64,000 nucleotides of DNA from Vreelandella arcis (GTDB lineage: Bacteria > Pseudomonadota > Gammaproteobacteria > Pseudomonadales > Halomonadaceae). The notes below the pieces were generated by a model. The model was given only the letters and a program-made list of their open reading frames with translations. It ran no database searches and was not told where the DNA came from. Below are positions 44,859 to 54,230 of this stretch, in pieces (positions within the stretch are counted from its first letter, which is position 1; every line of letters begins with the position of its first letter). Where the stretch lies: positions 55,545 through 119,544 of the forward strand of contig NZ_FNII01000012.1 of the NCBI RefSeq assembly GCF_900103865.1, read 5' to 3'. The position numbers and the translations under genes are program-made.

Positions 44859-44915
44859 AATCCTTATCAAATTGCGTAATTTCGTGGCACGTTCGCGGCT
44901 GTTTCCATCAAAAAA

Positions 44916-44934
44916 GGCAATCATTATCATTTAA
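44916..44934 (-). promoter_or_regulatory. Fur-box-like sequence upstream of suf
   Basis: The minus-strand 19-mer centred on AATGATAATGATTGC matches 13 of 19 positions of the Fur consensus GATAATGATAATCATTATC, including an unbroken TGATAAT. It lies about 100 bp before the predicted suf start, rather far for direct repression. Confidence 0.3.
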
Positions 44935-44957
44935 TAAAGCTATTACGGCTCAACCAA

Positions 44958-44987
44958 AAAAGCCTGCGAAGGATTTCGCAGGCTTTT
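44958..44987. terminator. Bidirectional terminator upstream of suf / after PEBP gene
   Basis: AAAAGCCTGCGAA (44958-44970), loop GGAT, TTCGCAGGCTTTT (44975-44987): perfect 13-bp stem with A/T ends. It ends the minus-strand PEBP transcript 31 nt after its stop and insulates suf. Confidence 0.92.
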
Positions 44988-45017
44988 GATCAAATTGATG
45001 AGCAGAGCTAGGGCACG

Positions 45018-45494
45018 TTAGTTGCGCTGGTAGGTGCCTACCAAACGGTTCATCCCCAGCAGGTTCGGTTCAACTTCACGTAGTAGCTCGGCAAGGGTTA
45101 GCCCTTCGGGCAAAGACGTTTGATGATCCAACGCCAGCACCCAGAAGTAGTAAAGATGCTGACCGTGCCCTTCTGGCGGCATTGGGCCGCCGTAACCCTG
45201 CTTACCGAAATCGTTGGCGCCCACGGTGCCTAGCGAGGTATTTTCGCTCAGTTCATTGAGATCCCCCGGCAGGTTATACAACACCCAGTGGACAAACCCG
45301 TAGGTGCCTTCTTTTACCAGCGGCGCATCGGGGTCATGACAGATCACGGCAAAGCCTTTAGTGCCTTCCGGCGCGCCCTGCCATGCTAGCGCTGGCGAGA
45401 CGTCTTCGTGTTCAGCGGTATGCTTATCAGGAATGGCCTGATGATTGTCAAAGGCGCTACTGGTGACGTGCATTGAGGATAGGGCAAACGCCAT
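45018..45494 (-). CDS. YbhB/YbcL-type PEBP family protein
   Basis: 158 residues from the ATG at 45494 with AAGGAG upstream; the frame opens six codons earlier. It has the phosphatidylethanolamine-binding-protein fold motifs: DVSPALAWQGAPEGTKGFAV, CHDPDAPLVKEGTYGFVHWV, GYGGPMPPEGHGQHLYYFWV. No signal peptide, so cytoplasmic. The E. coli relatives YbhB and YbcL have no firm biochemical role. Alone between a terminator and the DUF393 gene. Confidence 0.92.
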   Translation of the reverse strand: MAFALSSMHVTSSAFDNHQAIPDKHTAEHEDVSPALAWQGAPEGTKGFAVICHDPDAPLVKEGTYGFVHWVLYNLPGDLNELSENTSLGTVGANDFGKQGYGGPMPPEGHGQHLYYFWVLALDHQTSLPEGLTLAELLREVEPNLLGMNRLVGTYQRN

Positions 45495-45586
45495 GGGGTT
45501 CTCCTTAATCATCCAATGAATGAAGGTGTGCCGAAAGCCTTGACGAAAAGCGCAACGCTGTCAATGCGACCTCGCGTCAGTGTGTT

Positions 45587-45964
45587 TTATTGGGATGGCC
45601 AGCGGCCCTCACGCTTCAAGCGTTGCGCCACCCAGTGATCGTAGTAACGACGCAGTGCGGGTTTAATCCCCGGCAGGCCCACTAACCATGCCACGGGATA
45701 CAATATTGGTATACGCTGCATGAGCAACCGGTAGGCATCGATACCTTCAATCATACGCCCGTCACTGCACTCGATGTGCAGCGAACGCAGAGCAGCTTCA
45801 GGGGATATCCCCTTGTCACGCAATTGCTGTTGATGTTCGGTCACATCGAGCCATTCAATATCCGTTGCGCGTTTGCCTGCCCAACGCTCAAAGCGTCGCC
45901 GATCCTTGCGGCAGCCAGGACAAATCGCATCGTAGTACACATTGATCGTGGTATTCGTCGGCAT
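45587..45964 (-). CDS. DUF393 thioredoxin-like protein
   Basis: 125 residues. A thioredoxin-like start (NVYYDAICPGCRKDRRRFERW) contains a CPGC active-site-type motif at C15 and C18. It continues with the DUF393 pattern (DIEWLDVTEHQQQLRDKGIS, and GRMIEGIDAYRLLMQRIPIL). It is annotated in related genomes as a thiol-disulfide oxidoreductase, but activity is unproven. It is divergent from the flavodoxin-like gene at 46047. Confidence 0.87.
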   Translation of the reverse strand: MPTNTTINVYYDAICPGCRKDRRRFERWAGKRATDIEWLDVTEHQQQLRDKGISPEAALRSLHIECSDGRMIEGIDAYRLLMQRIPILYPVAWLVGLPGIKPALRRYYDHWVAQRLKREGRWPSQ

Positions 45965-46046
45965 ATAGGCTCTCGTCAGTAGACTATTGGCTAGTGTGGC
46001 ACCTCATGTCGACGACGCAAACCGTTACTCCCACAGGCTATCTATC

Positions 46047-46508
46047 ATGAAACAACTGCTGATTGTCGCCCATGCGCCCTCGACCAATACCCGAGCACTC
46101 AGCGAGGCTGCTTACCGGGGAGCGACGCACGACGAGATTGAAAACGTTAGCTGCGTCGTCAAAACACCTTTCGAGGCCGGACCAGACGATGTGTTGGCCT
46201 GCGATGGCATCTTGTTAGGCACCACAGAAAATCTGGGGTATATGAGCGGTGCGCTCAAAGACTTCTTCGACCGCAGCTACTACGGCGTACTCGAAGAAAA
46301 ACAAGGCCTGCCTTGCGCGCTTTATATTCGCGCGGGGCTAGATGGAACCGGCACGCAGCGAGCGGTTGAGGGCATTGTGACCGGGCTGCGCTGGCGCTGG
46401 ATCCAGGCCCCGCTCATCCTGCACGGCGATTGGCAAGATAATTTTGTGACACAAGTGGAAGAGCTAGGGCTGTATTTAGCGGTGAGTATGGATAATGGCA
46501 TTGTATAA
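46047..46508 (+). CDS. Flavodoxin-like / NADPH-dependent FMN reductase family protein
   Basis: 153 residues from the ATG at 46047; the open frame begins at 45987 but the conserved fold starts at MKQLLIVAHAPSTNTRALSE. That segment, GILLGTTENLGYMSGALKDFFDRS (abridged) and the alpha/beta pattern indicate an FMN-binding flavodoxin fold. The ribosome site is weak (ACAGG). The redox partner is unknown. It is followed by 118 nt and then the deacetylase gene. Confidence 0.85.
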   Translation: MKQLLIVAHAPSTNTRALSEAAYRGATHDEIENVSCVVKTPFEAGPDDVLACDGILLGTTENLGYMSGALKDFFDRSYYGVLEEKQGLPCALYIRAGLDGTGTQRAVEGIVTGLRWRWIQAPLILHGDWQDNFVTQVEELGLYLAVSMDNGIV

Positions 46509-46626
46509 CGTCGCCAACCCTGCCTTACTATAAGAAAGCATGCCGCGCCTGTCGTGTCATACAAGTACCTGTTAACACCGCGCGTGAGCTTGCTATTAGC
46601 CAACGCATATATTTCAGGTAGCCATT

Positions 46627-47715
46627 ATGCACAAGGTCATCGCTTTTTATGACGATCGTGTTCTTGCTCACGAACCTAATATCGAGGCGGATTTTTTACC
46701 GGATCGTATTGATAAACGCATTCGCCACCTGCTTGCGGGCCTGCCAGTGCCGTGGAAATACCCGGAACATCCTGGGCGGCTAAAAGCGATTCAACAATTG
46801 CTTAACAAAGCACCGATCGAAGGACTTGTCATCGAGGGCGGCCAAGCCGCGACGCACGAACAGCTAGCCCGGGTACACACCACATCCTATTTAAGCGATA
46901 TTTTTAGCTTAAGAGGCAAAAATGCCTGGCTGGATGTGGATACCACCGCCGTTTCGCCAGGCAGCATTGACGCCGCCGAAGTCGCCGCCGGCACCGCTAT
47001 TGCGGCTGTAGAAGCGGTCATGGAAAAACGCACCAAGAGCGCGTTTGCCCTCGTGCGACCACCCGGCCACCATGCAGAACCCGTGCGCGCGCGGGGTTTT
47101 TGTTTGTTTAACAATGTGGCGGTAGCGGCGGCCCATGCACGCAGCGCCCTGGGCTGCGAAAGAGTTCTAATCATCGATTGGGACGCCCACCACGGCAACG
47201 GCACACAAGATATCTTTTGGGCCGAACCCGACGTGATGTTTTTTGATATACACCGCGCAGCCCCTTTTTACCCAGGCTCGGGCCACCTGGAAGAAGTCGG
47301 TGCCGGGCTCGCCGAAGGCACTACCGTCAACGTGCCGCTTCCCGCCGGTGCTGGGGATGAAGCCTACCTCAAGGCGTTTCATGACATCCTGGCGCCGGCA
47401 ACCGAATGGTTCAAACCCGATATCATCCTCGTTTCCGCCGGGTTTGATCCGCACTGGCACGATCTGGCACTCAACGTTTCCTACGAGGGGTTTGGCGCCT
47501 TGACCGGTTTTTTACAGCAGCTGGCGGAAAAGCACTGCGACGGCCGTCTGGTCTTTGTGCTGGAAGGCGGCTATAACCTCGAATCGCTGGCCAACGGCAC
47601 GCGCGCCGTGCTTTCCGTCCTCGCCGGTCAGACGATTCCCGTCCCCGACAGCTGCGGCGTTGCAGAGGTTGAGGCGGCGGCCCATTTCCATCGCAGCGCA
47701 TTTCAAAGCGAATAA
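46627..47715 (+). CDS. Histone-deacetylase-family hydrolase
   Basis: 362 residues. It has the zinc-dependent arginase/deacetylase fold with family motifs: EHPGRLKAIQQLL, ALVRPPGHHAEPVRARGFCL with the paired histidines, IIDWDAHHGNGTQDIFW with zinc-binding D and H, SAGFDPHWHDLA, and FVLEGGYNLESLA. Bacterial members act on acetylated polyamines, acetoin-related compounds or lysines. The substrate here is unknown. A weak GGTAG precedes the ATG. A perfect terminator lies downstream. Confidence 0.92.
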   Translation: MHKVIAFYDDRVLAHEPNIEADFLPDRIDKRIRHLLAGLPVPWKYPEHPGRLKAIQQLLNKAPIEGLVIEGGQAATHEQLARVHTTSYLSDIFSLRGKNAWLDVDTTAVSPGSIDAAEVAAGTAIAAVEAVMEKRTKSAFALVRPPGHHAEPVRARGFCLFNNVAVAAAHARSALGCERVLIIDWDAHHGNGTQDIFWAEPDVMFFDIHRAAPFYPGSGHLEEVGAGLAEGTTVNVPLPAGAGDEAYLKAFHDILAPATEWFKPDIILVSAGFDPHWHDLALNVSYEGFGALTGFLQQLAEKHCDGRLVFVLEGGYNLESLANGTRAVLSVLAGQTIPVPDSCGVAEVEAAAHFHRSAFQSE

Positions 47716-47746
47716 ACGACTTTTCAAAATAACGTGGCACGTAATA

Positions 47747-47774
47747 AAAACGGCACCCCGAGAGGTGCCGTTTT
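47747..47774. terminator. Bidirectional terminator between deacetylase gene and fadA
   Basis: AAAACGGCACC (47747-47757), loop CCGAGA, GGTGCCGTTTT (47764-47774): perfect 11-bp stem with A/T tails between converging genes. Confidence 0.93.
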
Positions 47775-47795
47775 ACTGTCTTGCTCAAGCCACGA

Positions 47796-48998
<1,203 letters not shown>

Positions 48999-51176
48999 TT
49001 AGGCCTGAGCGCCGGCAGCGTAGAAAAGCTCGTTCTGTTCAGCCATTTGGCGCAGTTTCTCGGTTGGCGCGTAAAGCGGTCCCAGTTCCTCTGCCAAACC
49101 TTCAGCCAGTTTGACAAACTCGGCCACGCCCATGGCGTCGATGTAACGCAGCGCACCACCACGGAATGGCGGAAAACCAATGCCGTAAATAAGCGCCATA
49201 TCGGCTTCGGCGGGTGTCGCGACGATACCGTCTTCCAGGCAGCGCACGGTTTCTAAGCACAGTGGCACCATCATGCGGGCAATGATGTCGTCGTCGGAAA
49301 ATTCTTTGTGCTCTTTGACTACGTCTTTGACTAAGGCGTAAGCCGCATCATCGGTGACTTTCTTCGGCTTACCCTTTTTGTCCTCTTCGTAAGCGTAAAA
49401 ACCCTTGTCGTTCTTTTGGCCTAAGCGCTCATTGTCGTACATGACCTGGATGGCGGTTTTGCCATCCCGCGCCATCCGGTCGGGGAAACCTTCGGCCATA
49501 ACGTCATTGGCGTGAACCGCCGTGTCCATGCCGACGACGTCCAGCAGGTACGCGGGTCCCATCGGCCAGCCAAATTTCTCCATGACCTTATCAACGTGCT
49601 GGAAGTCAGCACCCTGCTCAACCAGGAAGCTGAAACCGCCGAAATAAGGGAACAATACACGGTTAACCAAGAACCCTGGGCAGTCGTTAACCACGATGGG
49701 GGTTTTGCCCATGGCACGCGCGTAGGCCACCGTGGCGGCAACCGCAGCATCCGAGGTTTTTTCACCGCGGATCACTTCCACCAGCGGCATACGGTGCACC
49801 GGGTTAAAGAAGTGCATACCGCAGAAGTTTTCCGGACGCTTAAGATTTTGCGCCAAGCGATTGATCGAAATCGTCGACGTATTGGAGGTCAAAATGGTGT
49901 TTTCGCTTACCAAGCCTTCAACTTCGGTGAGCACCGCGTCTTTGACTTTCGGGTTTTCGACCACCGCCTCGACAACTAAATCGACGTTGCCGAAATCACC
50001 ATAGGACAGCGTTGGTCGAATATTGGTCAGCTTTTCGGCCATCTGCTCGGTGGTCAGCTTTTTACGCTCGACCTGTTTGGCAAACAGCTTACGCGCCTCT
50101 TTCAGGCCCAGCTCAATGGCGTCGTCTTTGATGTCTTTCATCAAGATTGGCGTGCCTTTCGAGGCGCTTTGGTAGGCGATACCGCCGCCCATAATGCCGG
50201 CACCCAGCACGGCGGTTTGATTAACCGGCTGCGCCTGCTTTTCGTACTTGCTGCCTTTCTTCTTGACCAACTGGTCGTTCATGAACAGACCGACCAGATT
50301 AAACGCCACGCTGCTCAGCGCCAGCTTGGCAAAGGCCTTTGCCTCAATCGCTTGAGCACGGCTACGGGTTTCACCCGCGCCTTTTTGAATGACTTTAATC
50401 GCTTCAACCGGCGCAGGATAATGCGGCCCCGCTTTGCCCGCCACATAGCCTTTGGCGGTTTCAAACGCCATCATCTGCTCGATAGCATTGAGCTTAAGCG
50501 GGCCGGTTTTTTCTTCGCGGCGCGCCGGGTAATCAAGCTCGCCGGTGTTGGCACGGTCGAGGATATCCAGCGCGGCGTCTAGAAGAAGCTCATGGGCAAC
50601 AACCGCGTCCACTGCCCCCATATTGAGCGCGGCATCTGCACGATTTTCAGTACCGCCCGCAATCCATTCAATCGCGTTGTCGGCGCCGATCAGCCGCGGC
50701 AGGCGCACACAGCCACCCCAGCCGGGCAAAATGCCTAGCTTGGTTTCCGGCAGGCCAATCTTGGCCTTTTCGCTCATCACGCGGAAATCGGTGGTCAGCA
50801 GCACTTCACAGCCACCGCCCAGCGCCAGCCCGTTAATGGCCGTTACCGTCGGGAAAGGCAGATCTTCAATGGCATTGAAAATATCGTGTACCTTGAGGTT
50901 CATTTCCACTAGGTACTCTTCGCCTTTATCGAACAGGCTGTGGAACTCGGTAATATCAGCACCCACGATGAAGGCGTCTTTGGCGCTGCCAATCACCAAG
51001 CCCTGCAAATCGCTCTCGGCCTGCAGCGCTTTTACCGCGTCCCCTAATTCGGAGACGACGGCGCTGGACAGTTTATTGACGGACTCGTCTTTCAAATCGA
51101 AAGTGAGCATTGCGATATTATGGCCACCTTGGGTGTCACGACGCTCCACCGTGATGGCATTGCCTTGATAGATCAT
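48999..51176 (-). CDS. fadB: Fatty acid oxidation complex alpha subunit FadB
   Basis: 725 residues from the ATG at 51176, preceded by GGAGAG and matching the FadB start MIYQG; the open frame begins 18 codons earlier. It hydrates enoyl-CoA and oxidises 3-hydroxyacyl-CoA. The N-terminal crotonase domain (about 1-190) has [16 protein letters not shown] and [15 protein letters not shown]. The NAD-binding dehydrogenase domain has [20 protein letters not shown] and [19 protein letters not shown], with the catalytic histidine in MHFFNPVH. It heads the fadBA operon. Confidence 0.97.
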   Translation of the reverse strand: MIYQGNAITVERRDTQGGHNIAMLTFDLKDESVNKLSSAVVSELGDAVKALQAESDLQGLVIGSAKDAFIVGADITEFHSLFDKGEEYLVEMNLKVHDIFNAIEDLPFPTVTAINGLALGGGCEVLLTTDFRVMSEKAKIGLPETKLGILPGWGGCVRLPRLIGADNAIEWIAGGTENRADAALNMGAVDAVVAHELLLDAALDILDRANTGELDYPARREEKTGPLKLNAIEQMMAFETAKGYVAGKAGPHYPAPVEAIKVIQKGAGETRSRAQAIEAKAFAKLALSSVAFNLVGLFMNDQLVKKKGSKYEKQAQPVNQTAVLGAGIMGGGIAYQSASKGTPILMKDIKDDAIELGLKEARKLFAKQVERKKLTTEQMAEKLTNIRPTLSYGDFGNVDLVVEAVVENPKVKDAVLTEVEGLVSENTILTSNTSTISINRLAQNLKRPENFCGMHFFNPVHRMPLVEVIRGEKTSDAAVAATVAYARAMGKTPIVVNDCPGFLVNRVLFPYFGGFSFLVEQGADFQHVDKVMEKFGWPMGPAYLLDVVGMDTAVHANDVMAEGFPDRMARDGKTAIQVMYDNERLGQKNDKGFYAYEEDKKGKPKKVTDDAAYALVKDVVKEHKEFSDDDIIARMMVPLCLETVRCLEDGIVATPAEADMALIYGIGFPPFRGGALRYIDAMGVAEFVKLAEGLAEELGPLYAPTEKLRQMAEQNELFYAAGAQA

Positions 51177-51387
51177 CCGCGCTCTCTCCACAAGTTCGGG
51201 CTGGCCCATGCGATTGAACCCGCCGCGCATTTCATACGGTCGTTTGATTGCGTTAGCTTGGTTGAGTTACCCAAGAACGTCAAGCCCATACTTTCGGCTA
51301 ATTTCATTCACTTCTTCGACCAGAGCTCCCCGCTATGCGTTCAGGCTGATAGGATCATGGCTCTTTGACCACCTGGGTTTCTTTGTT

Positions 51388-52542
51388 ATGAGCACGCTGC
51401 TGACACAGGCGCGCATCGCCGCGTTGCAGTCGTTCGTTGAGCGACTTGTTGTTCGTTTAAAACCCTGGAGTTGGCTTTGGCCGCCATTGGCGTTTGCGGC
51501 TGGCTTAAGTAGCTTCTTTCTGGTCGACCGTCAGCAATGGCTAGGCGCGGCATTGGCGTTGGGGTTGCTATTTGCCTGGGTATTATTGCTATCAGAAAGT
51601 TTACTGGGTCGCTGGCTTGCCCGTCGCGGGTATCCCACCCTACCCAAAGGTATTGCCGCGTTTATCGCCCAAATGATCCACCAGGAAACGTTATTTTTCA
51701 CCCTGCCGTTTATTTTAATCACCACCGTTTGGAACAGTGGCCAAAGCCTGTTCGCGCTATGTGTAATTGGTATGGCCGCCTTGTCTATCATCGACCCACT
51801 TTATTACCAAATGGCCGGGCGCTGGCGTAGTGTCTACTTCATTTTTCATGCAATGTGCGTGTTTTTGGTGGTGCTTGTCACCCTGCCCATCATGCTCCAC
51901 CTCACCACCGGACAAAGCTTACTCTTGGCGATTGTCGTAACGATTTTCGTGGCGCTACCCAGTGTTTGGCACCTATTGAAACAGAGCTCCATTATGGGCT
52001 GGCTGATGTTGTTAACACTGCTGGCCTTGCTGGCGGGTGTCGCCTGGATCGGCCGCGCCTGGGTGCCACCGGCAAGCCTGTGGATGACAGGTAGCGCACT
52101 CTCGCCGGCACTCAATATTCAACAGCGAGAGCCCCGCGGCTCCAGCGCATTAACGCCTCAGGCGATCACCGATAAGGGGCTGTATGTTTACACGGCCATT
52201 CGGGCGCCACGTGGTTTGAGTGAAACGATTTCCCATGTGTGGCATCACAACGGTGAGCTTTTGGACGTTGTCGACTTAGACATAGACGGCGGACGGGAAC
52301 AGGGCTACCGGGCATGGAGCCATAAGCAAAACTTCCCCGAGGATCCTAGCGGTCGCTGGCGCGTTGATATTATGACCGATAGCGGCCAGCGACTAGGTCT
52401 GATCCGGTTTACCGTTAGCGACGACCCCGAACAGGCGACGTTAGCCGACAGTCGAATCCGTCCAGCTGGCTTGAGCAAGTTGAATCTTCAGCGCTTTATC
52501 CCCGGTCGTGATCGCGATGCTGAGCCAAACGACGCGGAATAA
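51388..52542 (+). CDS. DUF5924/DUF2914 family membrane protein
   Basis: 384 residues from the ATG at 51388; the frame is open 60 codons earlier, but that part is not membrane-like and overlaps the fadB promoter region. About seven hydrophobic segments occupy residues 30-235. The C-terminal 140 residues are soluble and resemble DUF2914 (DKGLYVYTAIRAPRGLSETI, VWHHNGELLDVVDLDI, SGRWRVDIMTDSGQRLG). No function is known. The ribosome site is weak (CTGGG), and the gene is divergent from fadB. Confidence 0.8.
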   Translation: MSTLLTQARIAALQSFVERLVVRLKPWSWLWPPLAFAAGLSSFFLVDRQQWLGAALALGLLFAWVLLLSESLLGRWLARRGYPTLPKGIAAFIAQMIHQETLFFTLPFILITTVWNSGQSLFALCVIGMAALSIIDPLYYQMAGRWRSVYFIFHAMCVFLVVLVTLPIMLHLTTGQSLLLAIVVTIFVALPSVWHLLKQSSIMGWLMLLTLLALLAGVAWIGRAWVPPASLWMTGSALSPALNIQQREPRGSSALTPQAITDKGLYVYTAIRAPRGLSETISHVWHHNGELLDVVDLDIDGGREQGYRAWSHKQNFPEDPSGRWRVDIMTDSGQRLGLIRFTVSDDPEQATLADSRIRPAGLSKLNLQRFIPGRDRDAEPNDAE

Positions 52543-52615
52543 TGATCGTACCTTGCATTCAGCGCTTGAGATTATGACAATTCATTTATTCACTTTGACT
52601 GGTAACTAGCTGATC

Positions 52616-53068
52616 ATGGCATCATCAATTGGTTTTCGCATTGCTCGCCTTCCCCACCTGTGGCGTTCGATATTGGATCGGCGTCTGGCCCCACTAGGCC
52701 TTACGCAAACGCGCTGGGTAACGCTTTACCACCTCTGGCGACTCGGCGACGGCCAAGCCCAATGCGACCTGGCCCGTGCGATAGGCGTTGAGGCCCCCTC
52801 GTTGGTGCGAACGCTTAGCCAGCTGGAAGCTCAGGGATTGGTAGAGCGCCGCGCCTGCGATAGTGACCGCCGCAGCAAGCGTATTCACCTTACCGCCGAC
52901 GCGATGCCACTGCTTGAACAGATCGACAGTGTGGCTAAAGAGGCCCGTAAGGAAATGTTTGAAGGCCTTTCTGAAGCTGATTTAGAGCAGCTAGGCGAAT
53001 GGCTAGAGCGCATTGAACAAAACGGCTTGGCGATTCAAACACGCGACTCACAAAGTGCGACTTCCTGA
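52616..53068 (+). CDS. MarR/SlyA-family transcriptional regulator
   Basis: 150 residues. A winged-helix MarR domain spans about 25-105: LAPLGLTQTRWVTLYHLWRL, then the recognition region IGVEAPSLVRTLSQLEAQGL and wing RRACDSDRRSKRIHLT. The closing helices (AMPLLEQIDSVAKEARKEMF) form the dimer interface. It most resembles SlyA. The regulated genes are not evident, as both neighbours are hypothetical membrane proteins. The end overlaps the converging gene by 21 nt. Confidence 0.9.
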   Translation: MASSIGFRIARLPHLWRSILDRRLAPLGLTQTRWVTLYHLWRLGDGQAQCDLARAIGVEAPSLVRTLSQLEAQGLVERRACDSDRRSKRIHLTADAMPLLEQIDSVAKEARKEMFEGLSEADLEQLGEWLERIEQNGLAIQTRDSQSATS

Positions 53069-53581
53069 AAGGGGTGGTTCTTGGGGTAAGCGATCGGCCT
53101 GCCCCGACAGCTGGTCGCGCAGTTGATTAAAATCGGCTAAATACGTATCAAAACGCGCCGCATTTTGAGACTCCCACCACCACAGCGTCAGTGAATTGGG
53201 CGTCGACTCTAGCACCAGGGCATCCAAGGGCAGGCGTTCAAGCAAGGCGTTAAGCGGTTCCACTGCGCTCGCGGGTATCGGCCTTAACGGCGCGATACGC
53301 CAACGCCAACCGGCGTAATACGGCTCAAGCGCCTTGCTGGCATATTGGTCGCGCACCAGTACAAAATCAGGCCCGGGCTGCTGCTTAGGATAGTGCCAGC
53401 GGTAAGCGGGCATGGTGCCGCGAAACTGGTGCAGCGGCGGCTTTTCTTCCTTCACCGTCACCCCTTTATGGATAACATGCTGACGCATCGCCATGGTTCT
53501 TTTTTGGCGTGGGCTGGGTTTTAGCCACATCACCGGGGCTAAAACAAACAGCATGATGAATATAATAATTAACCATTCCAT
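53048..53581 (-). CDS. Hypothetical single-pass membrane protein
   Basis: 177 residues from the ATG at 53581, with AAGGAAA and GTGGAA upstream; the open frame extends to 53713 without family-like sequence. A strong membrane segment at residues 3-21 (WLIIIFIMLFVLAPVMWLK) is followed by a cytoplasmic soluble domain: PRQKRTMAMRQHVIHKGVTV, then YRWHYPKQQPGPDFVLVRDQ, and WRWRIAPLRPIPAS. Similar proteins occur across Halomonadaceae and pseudomonads with no assigned role (recall). Divergent from the universal stress gene. Confidence 0.78.
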   Translation of the reverse strand: MEWLIIIFIMLFVLAPVMWLKPSPRQKRTMAMRQHVIHKGVTVKEEKPPLHQFRGTMPAYRWHYPKQQPGPDFVLVRDQYASKALEPYYAGWRWRIAPLRPIPASAVEPLNALLERLPLDALVLESTPNSLTLWWWESQNAARFDTYLADFNQLRDQLSGQADRLPQEPPLSGSRTL

Positions 53582-53727
53582 TTCCACATTTCCTTCAAAC
53601 TGAGCCACACTTAATAGAGAAGCAGATAAAAAACCATGATCTAGGTCGTTGTTAAGAGAGGGCACGCCACTTAAAGTAGAGAACATACGACTGAGAAAGC
53701 GCTTGTTACTCACTAAGGAGATACGCC

Positions 53728-54180
53728 ATGAGCTATCACCATATTTTGGTTGCCGTCGACTTGACCAAAGATTCTCATAAAATTCTTGAACGCGCCGTTG
53801 CCATTTCAGAACGCAATGAACGCGCTAAAATTTCCATCATGCATACGCTTGAGCCTCTCGGCTTCGCCTACGGCGGCGATATTCCAATGGATTTGACCAG
53901 CATTCAGGATCAGTTGGACGACCATGCAAAAAAGCGATTGGCCGAAATTGCCGCCCCCCACGTTGCCGAGGCAGATCAACATGTGGTGGTGGGAATGCCG
54001 GATACTGAAATCCATCGCTTTGCCGAGGAACATGATGTCGACTTGATTGTGGTCGGCTCGCATGGCCGGCACGGCTTCGCGCTACTGCTTGGCTCCACCT
54101 CGACCGGCGTACTACACGGCGCACAATGCGACGTACTGGCGGTACGCGTGGGCAAGAAAGGCGAAAATAGCGAAGAATAG
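53728..54180 (+). CDS. Universal stress protein, UspA family
   Basis: 150 residues, a single Usp domain. The start is YHHILVAVDLTKDSHKILER. The nucleotide-binding type motif at the end, VVGSHGRHGFALLLGSTSTG with VLHGAQCDVLAVR, has G-2x-G-9x-G(S/T) spacing. AAGGAG precedes the ATG. UspA proteins accumulate in starvation and stress; the specific role is unknown. The gene is followed at once by a very strong terminator. Confidence 0.93.
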   Translation: MSYHHILVAVDLTKDSHKILERAVAISERNERAKISIMHTLEPLGFAYGGDIPMDLTSIQDQLDDHAKKRLAEIAAPHVAEADQHVVVGMPDTEIHRFAEEHDVDLIVVGSHGRHGFALLLGSTSTGVLHGAQCDVLAVRVGKKGENSEE

Positions 54181-54190
54181 CACGCGAGAT

Positions 54191-54224
54191 TATTGAAGGT
54201 GCCAACGGATTGGCACCTTCAATA
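54191..54224. terminator. Bidirectional terminator between usp and uup
   Basis: TATTGAAGGTGCCAA (54191-54205), loop CGGA, TTGGCACCTTCAATA (54210-54224): a perfect 15-bp stem between converging genes, only 11 nt after the usp stop and 7 nt after the uup stop. Confidence 0.88.
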
Positions 54225-54230
54225 CATTAT

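Noticed and set aside
44978..45000. TTGATCAAATTGATG resembling an FNR box
   Set aside because: The spacing between the half-sites is wrong and it lies in the terminator region downstream of the PEBP gene, not at a promoter.
50545..51168. 207-codon plus-strand frame opposite fadB
   Set aside because: Ser-rich shadow frame of fadB with no start signal.
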